A stretch of 21,701 nucleotides of DNA from an uncultured Spartobacteria bacterium (lineage in GTDB: Bacteria; Verrucomicrobiota; Verrucomicrobiia; Chthoniobacterales; Terrimicrobiaceae): positions 1 to 21,701 of the forward strand of contig CALCJD010000106.1 of the NCBI GenBank assembly GCA_937960895.1, given 5' to 3'. The translations under genes were made by a program, and so were the position numbers. Below are positions 1 to 7,735 of the stretch, one piece after another. The notes under the pieces are model-generated. The model had not been told where the DNA came from and made no database searches. It worked only from the letters and a program-made list of their open reading frames with translations. The number at the start of each line of letters is the position of its first letter. Position 1 is the stretch's first letter.

Positions 1-25
1 GAAAGGCCGGGGCTGTTTCTTTTTT

Positions 26-52
26 GATCAGTCGGATCAGTCGGATCAGTCG
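26..52. repeat. Three perfect tandem copies of a 9-bp unit
   Basis: The unit GATCAGTCG occurs at 26-34, 35-43 and 44-52, followed by a degenerate fourth copy. It lies in the leader of the DUF4159 gene. No function is evident; it could be slippage-prone sequence or a binding-site array. Confidence 0.85.
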
Positions 53-120
53 GATTCGTGGGCGCGTTTTTCCTCCGCAAGTACTTGAAAACCGGGTGGG
101 CAACGCCCTAAAGTGGTTCG

Positions 121-1407
121 ATGGCCAAGGAGCTGCCCCCTTTCGTTCAGAAGATTCTGGATAAGTTCAGCAATTCGCGGGACTTCACGATTTCCTTTAC
201 CCTGCACGTCATTCTGATTGCGATTTTTGGTGGGACGGTCCTTTTCCAAGCGGTGCAGGAACCGCCGGATTTTGAAGGCGGGGAGGGGGGCTTTGTGCAG
301 TCGGATGCCGCCGCCGCACCGCAACCCGACCAACAGCAAATCCAGATCCAGCAGCCCCAGGTGAGCACCCTGACGGCTCCCCCGACCACATCCAACCCGC
401 TGCAGACCATCCAGACCACGGCGCCCAATCCGGCCAACTTCACCATGCCGGAGAGCATCATTGCGCCCATTTCCACCGCTCCGACGCAGACCACCACCAC
501 GACCACCACCGTGGCGGCTCCGACCGGGATGAGCGCGGACGGTTTGACCAGTGCCCAGGCCGCCCAGATCAAGGCCTTTACGGGGGGCTGGGGCAAGGGA
601 TCCGGGGTGGGCCAAGGGATCCGCTCGCGCGAATTTGAGTTCACCGCCTACATCGGCCAGTATCAGGGCGGGGATTGGAATTCCACGGTGCGTGTGGTCC
701 AGGGACGGATCGAGACCGGCAGCCTGCCGAATCTGCTTTATCTGATGAGCAAGTGGTCGCGGGACAAGATCAAGACCAACTACAAAAACGTCAAAGCCAT
801 CCGTCTCGACGACCGCAACGAGATCATGACCATCAAGCCTCCGTTCATTTTTCTGACGGGGACGCGCGATTTCAAGCTCACCGAGAAGGAGGTCGAAACC
901 CTCCGCGAGTATGTCCGTGTGGGCGGCTGCATCTGGGGCGACAGCTCGCTGCCCGGACTGCGTTCGCGTTTTGACATCGCCTTCCGCCGCGAGATGAAGC
1001 GCGTCATCCCGGATGTGGACAAGGATTTTGAGCCGCTACCGGACAACCACCCGATTTTCACGCAGGCCTATTTTCCGGAAATCAAGACGGTGCCTGCGGG
1101 ACTCAATTTTTACCGCCTGCCGATTTACGCCATGAAGATCTATGGCGAGATCGGCATCATCTACACGGCCAACGATTACGGTGACATGTGGCAGGTGGGC
1201 CTGCTGGAGGACGGGAAGATCGACACCCGGAGGGACCGGAACGGCCGGTATGTCGCCATCAATGATGTGATTTACCAGAACCGGGCCGTTTACCTCCGCA
1301 ACATCACCCCGGAATCTCTCGCCACCTCGTACCGCTTTGGAATCAACGTCGTCATCCACCTCCTGACCCGCTGGGAGAGCCGGGTTCGCACGGCGCCCAC
1401 GCTTTGA
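121..1407 (+). CDS. TonB-like membrane-anchored DUF4159 protein
   Basis: 428 aa. Residues about 23-45 form one membrane segment preceded by a charged cytoplasmic N-terminus, an arrangement like TonB-type energy transducers. Residues about 50-135 are a low-complexity Gln/Pro/Thr-rich linker that includes seven consecutive Thr at 124-130. Residues about 172-420 match the DUF4159 domain: the opening FEFTAYIGQYQGGDWN, then a central IKPPFIFLTGTRDFKLTEKE and VRVGGCIWGDSS. From knowledge of the family, DUF4159 proteins are often encoded next to ExbB/ExbD-like proton channels; those would have to lie left of the window. The start is fixed by an in-frame stop (TAA) 4 codons upstream of the ATG; there is no clear Shine-Dalgarno. 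The protein is probably anchored in the inner membrane with the domain in the periplasm. Biochemical role unknown. Confidence 0.85.
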   Translation: MAKELPPFVQKILDKFSNSRDFTISFTLHVILIAIFGGTVLFQAVQEPPDFEGGEGGFVQSDAAAAPQPDQQQIQIQQPQVSTLTAPPTTSNPLQTIQTTAPNPANFTMPESIIAPISTAPTQTTTTTTTVAAPTGMSADGLTSAQAAQIKAFTGGWGKGSGVGQGIRSREFEFTAYIGQYQGGDWNSTVRVVQGRIETGSLPNLLYLMSKWSRDKIKTNYKNVKAIRLDDRNEIMTIKPPFIFLTGTRDFKLTEKEVETLREYVRVGGCIWGDSSLPGLRSRFDIAFRREMKRVIPDVDKDFEPLPDNHPIFTQAYFPEIKTVPAGLNFYRLPIYAMKIYGEIGIIYTANDYGDMWQVGLLEDGKIDTRRDRNGRYVAINDVIYQNRAVYLRNITPESLATSYRFGINVVIHLLTRWESRVRTAPTL

Positions 1408-1414
1408 GCGTGGG
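1396..1414 (+). terminator. Perfect 8-bp hairpin spanning the DUF4159 stop codon
   Basis: CCCACGCT and AGCGTGGG form a perfect stem with a TTG loop that includes the first bases of the TGA stop (1405-1407). There is no T tract, so this is at best a weak terminator or an mRNA 3'-end stabiliser. The stretch from 1415 to 1648 holds no supported gene, only GC-rich and purine/pyrimidine-biased sequence. Confidence 0.35.
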
Positions 1415-1648
1415 AGTGAAAGGGACAGTGAGGGTGAGGGAAGATGCTGCCGCTTGAGCCGCGGAGACATTCCTCCGCCGTTCTTCCGCGGATGATTTGA
1501 AGCTCGGCTGGGAAAAGTCCTCATTCCCGGCGTGGCCGAAAAAAAGCCCTGCCAGGCTGCAGACTCCCGGCGGCCCCCCGCGGCCCCCCAATTCCCACCC
1601 CGCCGCCGCAGGGAAATCGCCTTTTCACTTTCCCTCCCCCCTTTCATC

Positions 1649-1671
1649 CCGCCGCCCCAGCGCGGCGGCGG
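1649..1671 (-). terminator. GC-rich hairpin directly after the minus-strand stop codon
   Basis: CCGCCGCC and GGCGGCGG form a perfect 8-bp stem with a 7-nt loop, starting one base past the TAG stop of the secreted-protein gene (1672-1674). No T run follows. Its position suggests a terminator or mRNA 3' end. Confidence 0.45.
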
Positions 1672-2379
1672 CTAGCCTCCCCAGCGTCCCCCGGGGCTGA
1701 GGGCGGGGATCCATCCGCGGAGGTGTCCGTTGGAATAGTCGGTTTTGCCGATGGCGCCGATCATGCGCGTGCCGGTGGCCTGGCGCCAGTATTTGCTCAT
1801 GCTCTCGCCGGTGTGGCAGCCCCAGCTCTTCACGAAGGCGTCGCGGCTGAAAATACCGCGGCGGATCTTTTTCAGTTCCGTTTCGTGCAGCCAGACCTTC
1901 GAGGCGCTGTCGATTTCGTTGCTGTAATCAAACATGAAGCAGGCGCGGTTGGAGTGTCCGTAAAATTCGAAGTTGGCGATTTTCACGCGGTCCCGCGGCT
2001 GTCCCGCGTTGAGGTAGTTGATGAGCTGGTCGGTGCGGTCAAAGAAGATCAGGTTCACGCCGTATTTGTCGCGCACGCTCACGATGTTGCCGATGAGGTC
2101 GGCGTGGTCCTGGCGCTGGGCGCGGCGGACGTATCCCGGCTTGTAAACCAGCCAGGTGATGCGGGCGTCGGGTCCGTGGAGCTTGCGGAGTTGTTCGATG
2201 CGGACGCGGGCCGCGCGGATGAAGTTGCCCCACCAGCGGTCGTGGGGAGCCGCCTTGTATTTTTCCCATTCCTCCAGCGAGGGGCCGCCGCTCACGAGAA
2301 TGTATTCCTTTTGCACCTGCCCAAGAAGCGGAGCGGAGCAGAGCACAAGCAGAAGGACGGCGCGGACCAGGGACTTCAT
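1672..2379 (-). CDS. Secreted protein of unknown function with possible caspase-like His/Cys dyad
   Basis: 235 aa from the ATG at 2379. That start is preferred over one 12 codons upstream because it begins directly with a signal peptide (MKSLVRAVLLLVLCSAPLLG, cleavage near residue 20) and has GAAGG just upstream. The mature part is about 215 aa without further membrane segments. It has a strand-helix alternation (ARITWLVYK, NLIFFD, KIANFEFYGHS), then His142 in FYGHS and Cys188 in SWGCHTGES. A His after a hydrophobic strand and a Cys about 45 residues later in a GC-x-TG context resembles the dyad layout of caspase/CHAT-fold proteins. This is inference only; I do not recognise a named family. 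It is divergent from the ATPase gene, with 79 bp between the starts. Confidence 0.75.
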   Translation of the reverse strand: MKSLVRAVLLLVLCSAPLLGQVQKEYILVSGGPSLEEWEKYKAAPHDRWWGNFIRAARVRIEQLRKLHGPDARITWLVYKPGYVRRAQRQDHADLIGNIVSVRDKYGVNLIFFDRTDQLINYLNAGQPRDRVKIANFEFYGHSNRACFMFDYSNEIDSASKVWLHETELKKIRRGIFSRDAFVKSWGCHTGESMSKYWRQATGTRMIGAIGKTDYSNGHLRGWIPALSPGGRWGG

Positions 2380-2458
2380 GACCTTCGAGAAAACGCACGC
2401 CGGACGTTTGTGCAAGAGGATTTCTCGCCAAATCGGCCGGGTTGTCTATCCTGAACCC

Positions 2459-4810
2459 ATGGCTCTGGACCCCTCTGTCTTTGAGAAACTGGGCGCCTTT
2501 TATCTGGGCCGGCCCTACGACCTCTCGGAAAAACGCCCCGCGGACGTCCCCCTGCTTTACGATTCCCGGGATCTGGTCACCCATGCGGTGTGTGTGGGAA
2601 TGACCGGCAGCGGCAAGACCGGCCTCTGCCTTGCCCTGCTCGAGGAGGCGGCCATTGACGGCATTCCGGCCATCATCATCGACCCCAAGGGCGATCTTGG
2701 GAACCTTCTCCTGACCTTTCCCGAACTGCGGGCGGAGGATTTCCGGCCATGGATCAATGAGGAGGATGCGCGCCGGAAGGGCCTGGATCCCGAGGCCTAT
2801 GCCGCGCAGCAGGCGGAATTGTGGCGGAATGGACTGGCCTCCTGGGGACAGGGGCCGGACCGCATCCGGGCCCTTCGGGAGAAGGTGGATCTGGCCATTT
2901 ACACGCCGGGCAGTACCTCCGGCCTGCCCGTCAATGTGCTGGGGTCCTTTGACGCTCCGGAAACGGACGATGCCGAGGCCCTGGCCGACCGGGTGCAAAC
3001 GACGGCCGCCAGCCTGCTCGGACTGTTGAAAATCGACGCCGATCCGGTTTCCAGCCGGGAATTCATTCTGGTGTCCGCCCTGCTGAATCATGAGTGGTCG
3101 CAGGGGCGCGGATTGGACCTTCCGGGACTGATCGAACGCATTCAGACCCCTCCCTTCGAAAAGATCGGCGTGCTGGATTTGGAGACGTTTTTTCCGGCGA
3201 AGGACCGGTTCGCGCTCGTGATGGCATTGAACAACATGCTGGCCGCCCCGGGGTTTGCCGCCTGGCGTCAGGGCGAGGCGCTGGATGCCGGAAGGTTTCT
3301 GCACACGACCGAGGGCAAACCGCGGCTTTCCATCTTTTCGCTCGCGCACTTGGGCGACGACGAACGGATGTTTTTTGTGGCCCTCCTTCTGAACGAGGTG
3401 CTCTCCTGGACGCGTGCGCAGAGCGGGACGACAAGCCTTCGCGCGATCCTCTACATGGACGAGATTTTCGGTTACCTCCCGCCGACCGCAAATCCCCCGT
3501 CGAAACGGCCGTTGCTGACGCTCCTGAAACAGGCGCGCGCTTTCGGGGTCGGCGTGGTGCTGGCCACCCAGAATCCGGTGGATCTCGATTACAAGGCGCT
3601 GTCGAACTGCGGCACGTGGTTTATCGGACGCCTGCAGACCGAACGGGACAAGGCGCGCATGCTCGACGGTCTGCAGGGGGCCGCCGCCGGCGGAAAATTC
3701 GACCGCCAGGCCATGGAGACGGCGCTTGCCGGGCTGGGGAACCGCATTTTCCTGATGAACAACGTTCACGACGACGGACCGGTCGTCTTCGAGACGCGTT
3801 GGGTGATGAGCTACCTGCGGGGTCCGCTGACGCGCGACCAGATCCGCGTGTTGATGAACGGCCGGCAAAATGAGGCCCCGGCCGCACCGGCGGCCGTCCC
3901 GCCGGGGCCCGTCCGCGATTCCGCAGCCACCCGTCCGACCCTGCCGCCGGACATCCGGCAGGTTTTCCTGCCGGCGGACGGCGGGGAGGTGGTTTATCGC
4001 CCGGTGTTGCTGGGCGCCGCGACGGTCCGTTTCAGCGACGCCAAGCTGGGCGTGGATCTCACCCGCGACGTGATGCTGGCAGCGCCGTTTCCGGACGGAT
4101 TGGCGGGGGTGCAATGGGGGGAGGCGGAGCCGCTCGGGCTTTCCCTGCAGGATCTCGCGAAGTCCCCGGAGGAGGGGGCGCGCTATGAGGCGCCGCCGGC
4201 GGCGGCGGCCCAGGCAAAAAACTATCCGCGATGGGAAAAGGAACTGGTCCAGGATCTCGTCGGGACCCAGCGGGTGAAGATTTTCCGGTGTCCGGATTTG
4301 AAGGCCGTCTCGCAGCCCGGGGAAACGGAGGCCGAATTCAAGGCCCGCATCGCCCTGGCCATCCGGGAAAAACGCGATGCCCAGGTGGAGGAACTGCGCA
4401 AAAAGTTTGCGCCGAAACTTGCCGCCCTGCAGGCCCGCCGCGTCCGCGCCGAAGGGGCCGTCCAGCGTGAAAAGGAACAGGCCTCCCACGCACGGCTGCA
4501 AACGCTGATTTCCGTCGGCTCGTCCGTGCTCAGCGTTCTGCTGGGCCGGAAGGCGGTCAGCAGCGCCAACATCAGCAAGGCGGCCACCGCGATGCGCGGG
4601 GTGAGCCGGACCCTCAAGGAGGGGGCCGACGTCAGCGTGGCGCAACAGAGCGTCGAAGCCATCGACCGGCAGATTGCCGAGCTGGAGACCGAGGTGGAAG
4701 CCCAAGTGGCCGCCCTGCAGGCCACCGAACCGGCCATTGAAACCATCGAACTGAAACCGGCCAGAAGCGGCGTTACCGTGCGCCTCTGCGCCCTCGCCTG
4801 GAAACCATGA
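2459..4810 (+). CDS. HerA/DUF87-type P-loop ATPase with coiled-coil C-terminus
   Basis: 783 aa. Walker A GMTGSGKT is at residues 47-54 and is followed by IIIDPKGDL (72-80), like the conserved acidic motif of HerA/VirB4-type ATPases. Walker B is LYMDE with the acidic pair at 334-335. A motif resembling the sensor region (GVGVVLATQNP, then LSNCGTWFIGR) lies at about 364-395. From about 625 to the end come Lys/Glu/Ala-rich predicted coiled coils, interrupted by a Gly/Ala-rich stretch (SVLSVLLGRKAVSSA). The ATG at 2459 is chosen because upstream in-frame sequence is the shadow of the divergent gene and the residues just after it begin the N-terminal fold. Proteins of this size and layout are commonly annotated simply as ATP-binding proteins; a DNA-translocating or motor role is inferred from the ATPase family. 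No NurA-like nuclease or conjugation genes lie nearby. The 3' end overlaps the convergent protease gene by 38 bp. Confidence 0.85.
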   Translation: MALDPSVFEKLGAFYLGRPYDLSEKRPADVPLLYDSRDLVTHAVCVGMTGSGKTGLCLALLEEAAIDGIPAIIIDPKGDLGNLLLTFPELRAEDFRPWINEEDARRKGLDPEAYAAQQAELWRNGLASWGQGPDRIRALREKVDLAIYTPGSTSGLPVNVLGSFDAPETDDAEALADRVQTTAASLLGLLKIDADPVSSREFILVSALLNHEWSQGRGLDLPGLIERIQTPPFEKIGVLDLETFFPAKDRFALVMALNNMLAAPGFAAWRQGEALDAGRFLHTTEGKPRLSIFSLAHLGDDERMFFVALLLNEVLSWTRAQSGTTSLRAILYMDEIFGYLPPTANPPSKRPLLTLLKQARAFGVGVVLATQNPVDLDYKALSNCGTWFIGRLQTERDKARMLDGLQGAAAGGKFDRQAMETALAGLGNRIFLMNNVHDDGPVVFETRWVMSYLRGPLTRDQIRVLMNGRQNEAPAAPAAVPPGPVRDSAATRPTLPPDIRQVFLPADGGEVVYRPVLLGAATVRFSDAKLGVDLTRDVMLAAPFPDGLAGVQWGEAEPLGLSLQDLAKSPEEGARYEAPPAAAAQAKNYPRWEKELVQDLVGTQRVKIFRCPDLKAVSQPGETEAEFKARIALAIREKRDAQVEELRKKFAPKLAALQARRVRAEGAVQREKEQASHARLQTLISVGSSVLSVLLGRKAVSSANISKAATAMRGVSRTLKEGADVSVAQQSVEAIDRQIAELETEVEAQVAALQATEPAIETIELKPARSGVTVRLCALAWKP

Positions 4811-5699
4811 ACAGCCAGCCGCCTCCGGCGAGCCAGATCACGGAAGGCTCCGGCACGGTGCTGAATATGCCGGCCGATTGCAGACTGCCGAGATAAGCCG
4901 GAAGGAACACGTCGTAGTTGATCGAACCGGCAACCGCCGAGTGGATCCCCACCAGGGCGAGCGAGCCGTCCACGATGGCAAACGTGGGGCTGCCCGAATC
5001 ACCAACCTCCAGCAGGGCGCTGTTGGTTCCCGCGCCCCGGATGTAATACATCGCCAGGGTGTCGGGAAGGTTGTCGGAGTTCGAACCCGAGTTCAGGACA
5101 TCATCCGAGGCTCTCCCCGGCGTTCCGGCGTTTGAATACAGGTTCAGCGAAACAATCCCTCCGAGCCGGCCGGTTCCCACCGCGGCATCCTTCCCATACA
5201 CGAGGAGATCCAGGTTCAGGTAGTCCTTCTGGTCGGGAAGGTTCAGAATCGGATAGAAGGTGATCTCGTCGTCGGGATTCAGCGGCGTCGTCAGACGGCC
5301 GATGGAGAGGTCCGATTTGAGATGGTTGCCCTCCGCCGCCAGCGGATACTCCAGGGGGAGATTGAAGGAGGTGTCGATGGTGTAGGACACCACGCCCTTG
5401 GTCGGACTGTAGAAATAAATCGTCGAGTTCGGCGGGGGATAGTGCGTCGCGAAAACAAAATACTGGTCGCAGATCATCGTGAAGCTCTGCGAGGGATTGG
5501 ATCCCCAGCCCACGCCGGAAAGATCAAACCCCGCGGCAATGAAGTTCGGACTCCCGTTGGGAACGGGGTTGGACGGATAGGTGCCCGCTTCAAAACGATA
5601 ATGGTTCTCGGCGTTTTCCCCGTTCACGACCAACGCATGTGACACGGCCGGCAACATAAGAAGGCCTAAGACAACTCCGGCCATGCGAATACAGCGCAT
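4773..5699 (-). CDS. PEP-CTERM trypsin-like serine protease (copy A)
   Basis: 308 aa. The signal peptide covers residues 1-22, ending SHA. Trypsin-like features are His86 in VFATHY, Asp130 in KSDLSIGRL and nucleophile Ser235 in EVGDSGSP, followed by VGIHS. The C-terminus is a PEP-CTERM sorting tail: VPEPS at 282-286, a hydrophobic stretch, then RRGRRGAR. Such tails are recognised by exosortase, which anchors or releases the protein at the outer envelope, often with an exopolysaccharide matrix. The region around the His is atypical (normally TAAHC), so substrate choice or activity may be altered. The last 38 bp overlap the ATPase 3' end. A second in-frame ATG at codon 6 is an alternative start; no clear Shine-Dalgarno precedes either. 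It is distantly related to the protease at 6733-7656. Confidence 0.88.
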   Translation of the reverse strand: MRCIRMAGVVLGLLMLPAVSHALVVNGENAENHYRFEAGTYPSNPVPNGSPNFIAAGFDLSGVGWGSNPSQSFTMICDQYFVFATHYPPPNSTIYFYSPTKGVVSYTIDTSFNLPLEYPLAAEGNHLKSDLSIGRLTTPLNPDDEITFYPILNLPDQKDYLNLDLLVYGKDAAVGTGRLGGIVSLNLYSNAGTPGRASDDVLNSGSNSDNLPDTLAMYYIRGAGTNSALLEVGDSGSPTFAIVDGSLALVGIHSAVAGSINYDVFLPAYLGSLQSAGIFSTVPEPSVIWLAGGGWLFMVSRRGRRGAR

Positions 5700-5841
5700 G
5701 ACTAACTAATAGTCCGGAAATCCCTCGGAGTCAAAGAGATTTGACTATTTCTTAAGTGATCAAAATTCTTAGTTATTCTTGCAATGGGTTGTTTTCACTT
5801 AGGAATTAGGTAGTTTTGGACAATCTTTGCAATAGGTTGTT
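5700..5841 (-). promoter_or_regulatory. AT-rich leader of protease A with small inverted and direct repeats
   Basis: This stretch is clearly richer in A+T than its surroundings. It contains GACTA/TAGTC (5700-5714), TCAAA/TTTGA (5731-5744) and TAAGTGA/TCACTTA (5753-5759 and 5795-5801). A 15-bp direct repeat with one mismatch, TTGCAATRGGTTGTT, lies at 5779-5793 and 5827-5841, exactly 48 bp apart. It covers the upstream region of protease A and the 3' end of the degenerate thiE. Promoter or operator function is inferred from composition and position; I cannot define -35/-10 boxes with confidence. Confidence 0.4.
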
Positions 5842-6463
5842 CGGTTTGGGACCTGCAGGATGCCGGAGACGATGACGATGCAGCGCGCCCGCGCCGCGAG
5901 CACCCCGGGGAGGTTTTCCCGCTTGATGCCGCCGATGCAGGAGACGGGCGGCGCGACCCGGGTGTGGACGGAGAGGATGTCCTGAGCCCCGGTCGGCGTA
6001 TGAGTCCGGCTTCGTCGGAGCGGCAAACAGGGGGCCAAATCCGATGCAGCCCGGCCGCTCGTCCTGCGCGGCCAGGGCCTGCGCAATGCTGTGGGTCGGT
6101 CTGCCGATGAGCCTGCCCGGACCCGCGAGCGCCCGTGCTTCCGCCATGCTGAGATCGTCCTCTCCCACGTGGGCCCCGTCGGCCCCCGTTTCAGGCACGT
6201 AAGCCGGATGGTCGTTGGGCAGGAAGGGAACGTCCGCCGCCCGGCAAAGCGGCGCGGGTTTTCGGGCGAGCGTGACGATTTCCGCGGGGGAGGCGGTCTT
6301 TGAACGCAACTGGATGATTTGAGCCCCTGCGGCCAGCATCTGACGCGTGACATGCACCGCGTTGTCTGCCGTCACGTAGCCGAGATCGACGATTCCGTGG
6401 AGCCGCGCGCGCTGCAGCGCCGCGTGCAGAGAGGGGGGACGGCCGGTCGGGGTCTATTTCCGC
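5799..6463 (-). pseudogene. Degenerate thiE copy (thiamine-phosphate synthase remnant)
   Basis: This is recognisable along its full length as a copy of the intact thiE at 7736-8398. It spans 665 nt against 663 nt, and the difference fits two single-base insertions. One is at about 6431-6440, in a run of six G on the plus strand (codons 10-12); the other is at about 5985-6003 (around codon 155). The GTG start codon of the intact copy is GCG here (6461-6463). Conserved segments survive in different frames: IIQLRSK, NDHPAYVPETGADGAHVG, GFGPLFAAPTKPD in one and CIGGIKRENLP, IVIVSGILQ in another. By eye the protein is about three-quarters identical to the intact copy. Function is presumably lost. 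Homopolymer sequencing error could explain a frameshift but not the start-codon loss or the truncated partner gene. Confidence 0.85.
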
Positions 6464-6593
6464 TGGGGTGTCGGGGTGGTCGCCCTGTGCGTGGAGGGTG
6501 GCCCGGGGACTGCATGACGACCGGCTTGTCCTCCCGGTAGGTGACCCCGAACCAGGTGGCGTCGGTGGGCAGCACGTCCATACGGGCCTGTCC
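6454..6593 (-). pseudogene. 3' fragment of a nucleotidyltransferase gene
   Basis: This piece matches only the last 46 or so codons of the intact nucleotidyltransferase at 8389-9297. It reads GQARMDVLPTDATWFG, then VTYREDKPVVMQS, where the intact protein has GEASVDVLPTDATWFG, then VTYREDKPTVMQS. A one-base insertion in the G run at 6505-6508 then shifts the frame. Similarity stops abruptly near 6593, so the upstream 85% of the gene is missing. The order nucleotidyltransferase then thiE is preserved, which shows that both remnants were copied together. From 6594 to 6732 I see nothing I can assign. Confidence 0.82.
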
Positions 6594-6732
6594 GGAAAAT
6601 CAAGGGCCGGCAAACCGAAGGATCCATCAACCGGTCGGCGCGAAGCGGGAAACCGAAGTCAAAGCTGCAGCGGTGCTGCAGGTCGCGGAGCCGGCCATTG
6701 GAAGTCTTGGGCGGGGTCGGAGAAACCGCGGC

Positions 6733-7656
6733 CTACCGTGCGTTTCTTCTTCCGCGCCCGAAGACCAGCGCGGCCGAAAAGAGGGTCATCCCCAGCAGGG
6801 TCGCTGTGGACGGTTCGGGGATGATTGCGAGGATGGAATCGTAGTAGGAGGAAATGCGAACGAAGTAATTGAAGTCCCCCTGGGACTCCACGAATGGCTG
6901 GTCGTCGCCGAATGTGGAGACGCCGTTGATATCGGTCGCGACCGCCAGCCCGACAAGATACCAGGTTCCATTGATTTCCTGAAACAGTCCACCGCCCGAA
7001 TCATAGACTGCCAGGGCCGCTTCGGCGTCACCGACCCCGGGCGGATCATAAGTCGGTGCGGGGCCCCCAAGGATCGTGATGATGAGGTCCACGCAGGAGT
7101 AGGAGTCGTAGCTCAATGTCTCCGTGAATCGGGGTACATTGAGCCCCCAGCGGTGGGCGGAGGTGGTGGTGTTTCCCCAAGGGACGACAGTTTCCCCCAG
7201 GGCGGCCGAGGGATCCCGGCCGTTGCCCCAGCCGACCAGCGTGGCTGCCTCCGAGAAGTTCTCAATGGGTGCGGAGAGCAAGTTCACCGGTGCGATGTCC
7301 GGGGCGGTCGTGAGTTTCAGGATTTTCATGTCCACACCCGGCTCGACCTGGATCGACATCGAACCGCTGAATGCGGTCATGTCCACCTGATAGACTGTCG
7401 AACCAAAGGTGACGTGACTGAAGGTGGCGTTGGTAGTGACGTGGTGAGCCGTCAGGACATAGCCGCCACCCAAATAGATGGCGGAGCCGGAAATGCCGGA
7501 TCCATCGGCGGTCGTGATCTTGCCGACGGAATCAAAGGGAACGCCCGTCCCCGGGTCGGTCGTATTCGCCGCGTTCCCGAGATTGTAGTAGAGCATGGCG
7601 TTGCCCGGTGCCACGAGTGCGGCAAGGGTGAGAGCAATGACCATCCAGCGAGCCAT
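6733..7656 (-). CDS. PEP-CTERM trypsin-like serine protease (copy B)
   Basis: 307 aa. The signal peptide covers about residues 1-20 (cleavage after GNA). The catalytic triad is visible: His72 in GGGYVLTAHHV, Asp109 in VDMKILKL and Ser220 in VYDSGGGLF. In the last, the usual GDSGG is changed to YDSGG. A segment LVGWGNGRDPS (140-150) fits the chymotrypsin-fold GWG strand. IPEPST at 279-284, a hydrophobic helix and GRGRRNAR form the PEP-CTERM tail, so the product should be exported and processed by exosortase. AAGGAGT lies about 14 nt upstream of the ATG, rather far for a Shine-Dalgarno. It lies 79 bp downstream of the intact thiE on the same strand, mirroring the position of protease A behind the degenerate thiE. 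Confidence 0.9.
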   Translation of the reverse strand: MARWMVIALTLAALVAPGNAMLYYNLGNAANTTDPGTGVPFDSVGKITTADGSGISGSAIYLGGGYVLTAHHVTTNATFSHVTFGSTVYQVDMTAFSGSMSIQVEPGVDMKILKLTTAPDIAPVNLLSAPIENFSEAATLVGWGNGRDPSAALGETVVPWGNTTTSAHRWGLNVPRFTETLSYDSYSCVDLIITILGGPAPTYDPPGVGDAEAALAVYDSGGGLFQEINGTWYLVGLAVATDINGVSTFGDDQPFVESQGDFNYFVRISSYYDSILAIIPEPSTATLLGMTLFSAALVFGRGRRNAR

Positions 7657-7735
7657 TGGCTGCTATGGTACTCCTTGAATTTCGGTTGATAAAGGAATTT
7701 CTGAGGCAGGGATACCCGGGGCAGCCGCCGGGACC

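Noticed and set aside
2039..4705. An 888-codon open frame on the minus strand opposite the ATPase
   Set aside because: It is antisense to a well-supported ATPase with clear motifs; long open antisense frames are expected at this GC content, and its residues are His/Arg/Gly-rich without domains.
5700..7735. An insertion sequence as cause of the thiE disruption
   Set aside because: No transposase, terminal inverted repeats or target duplications are visible around the pseudogene; a duplication followed by decay explains the data.
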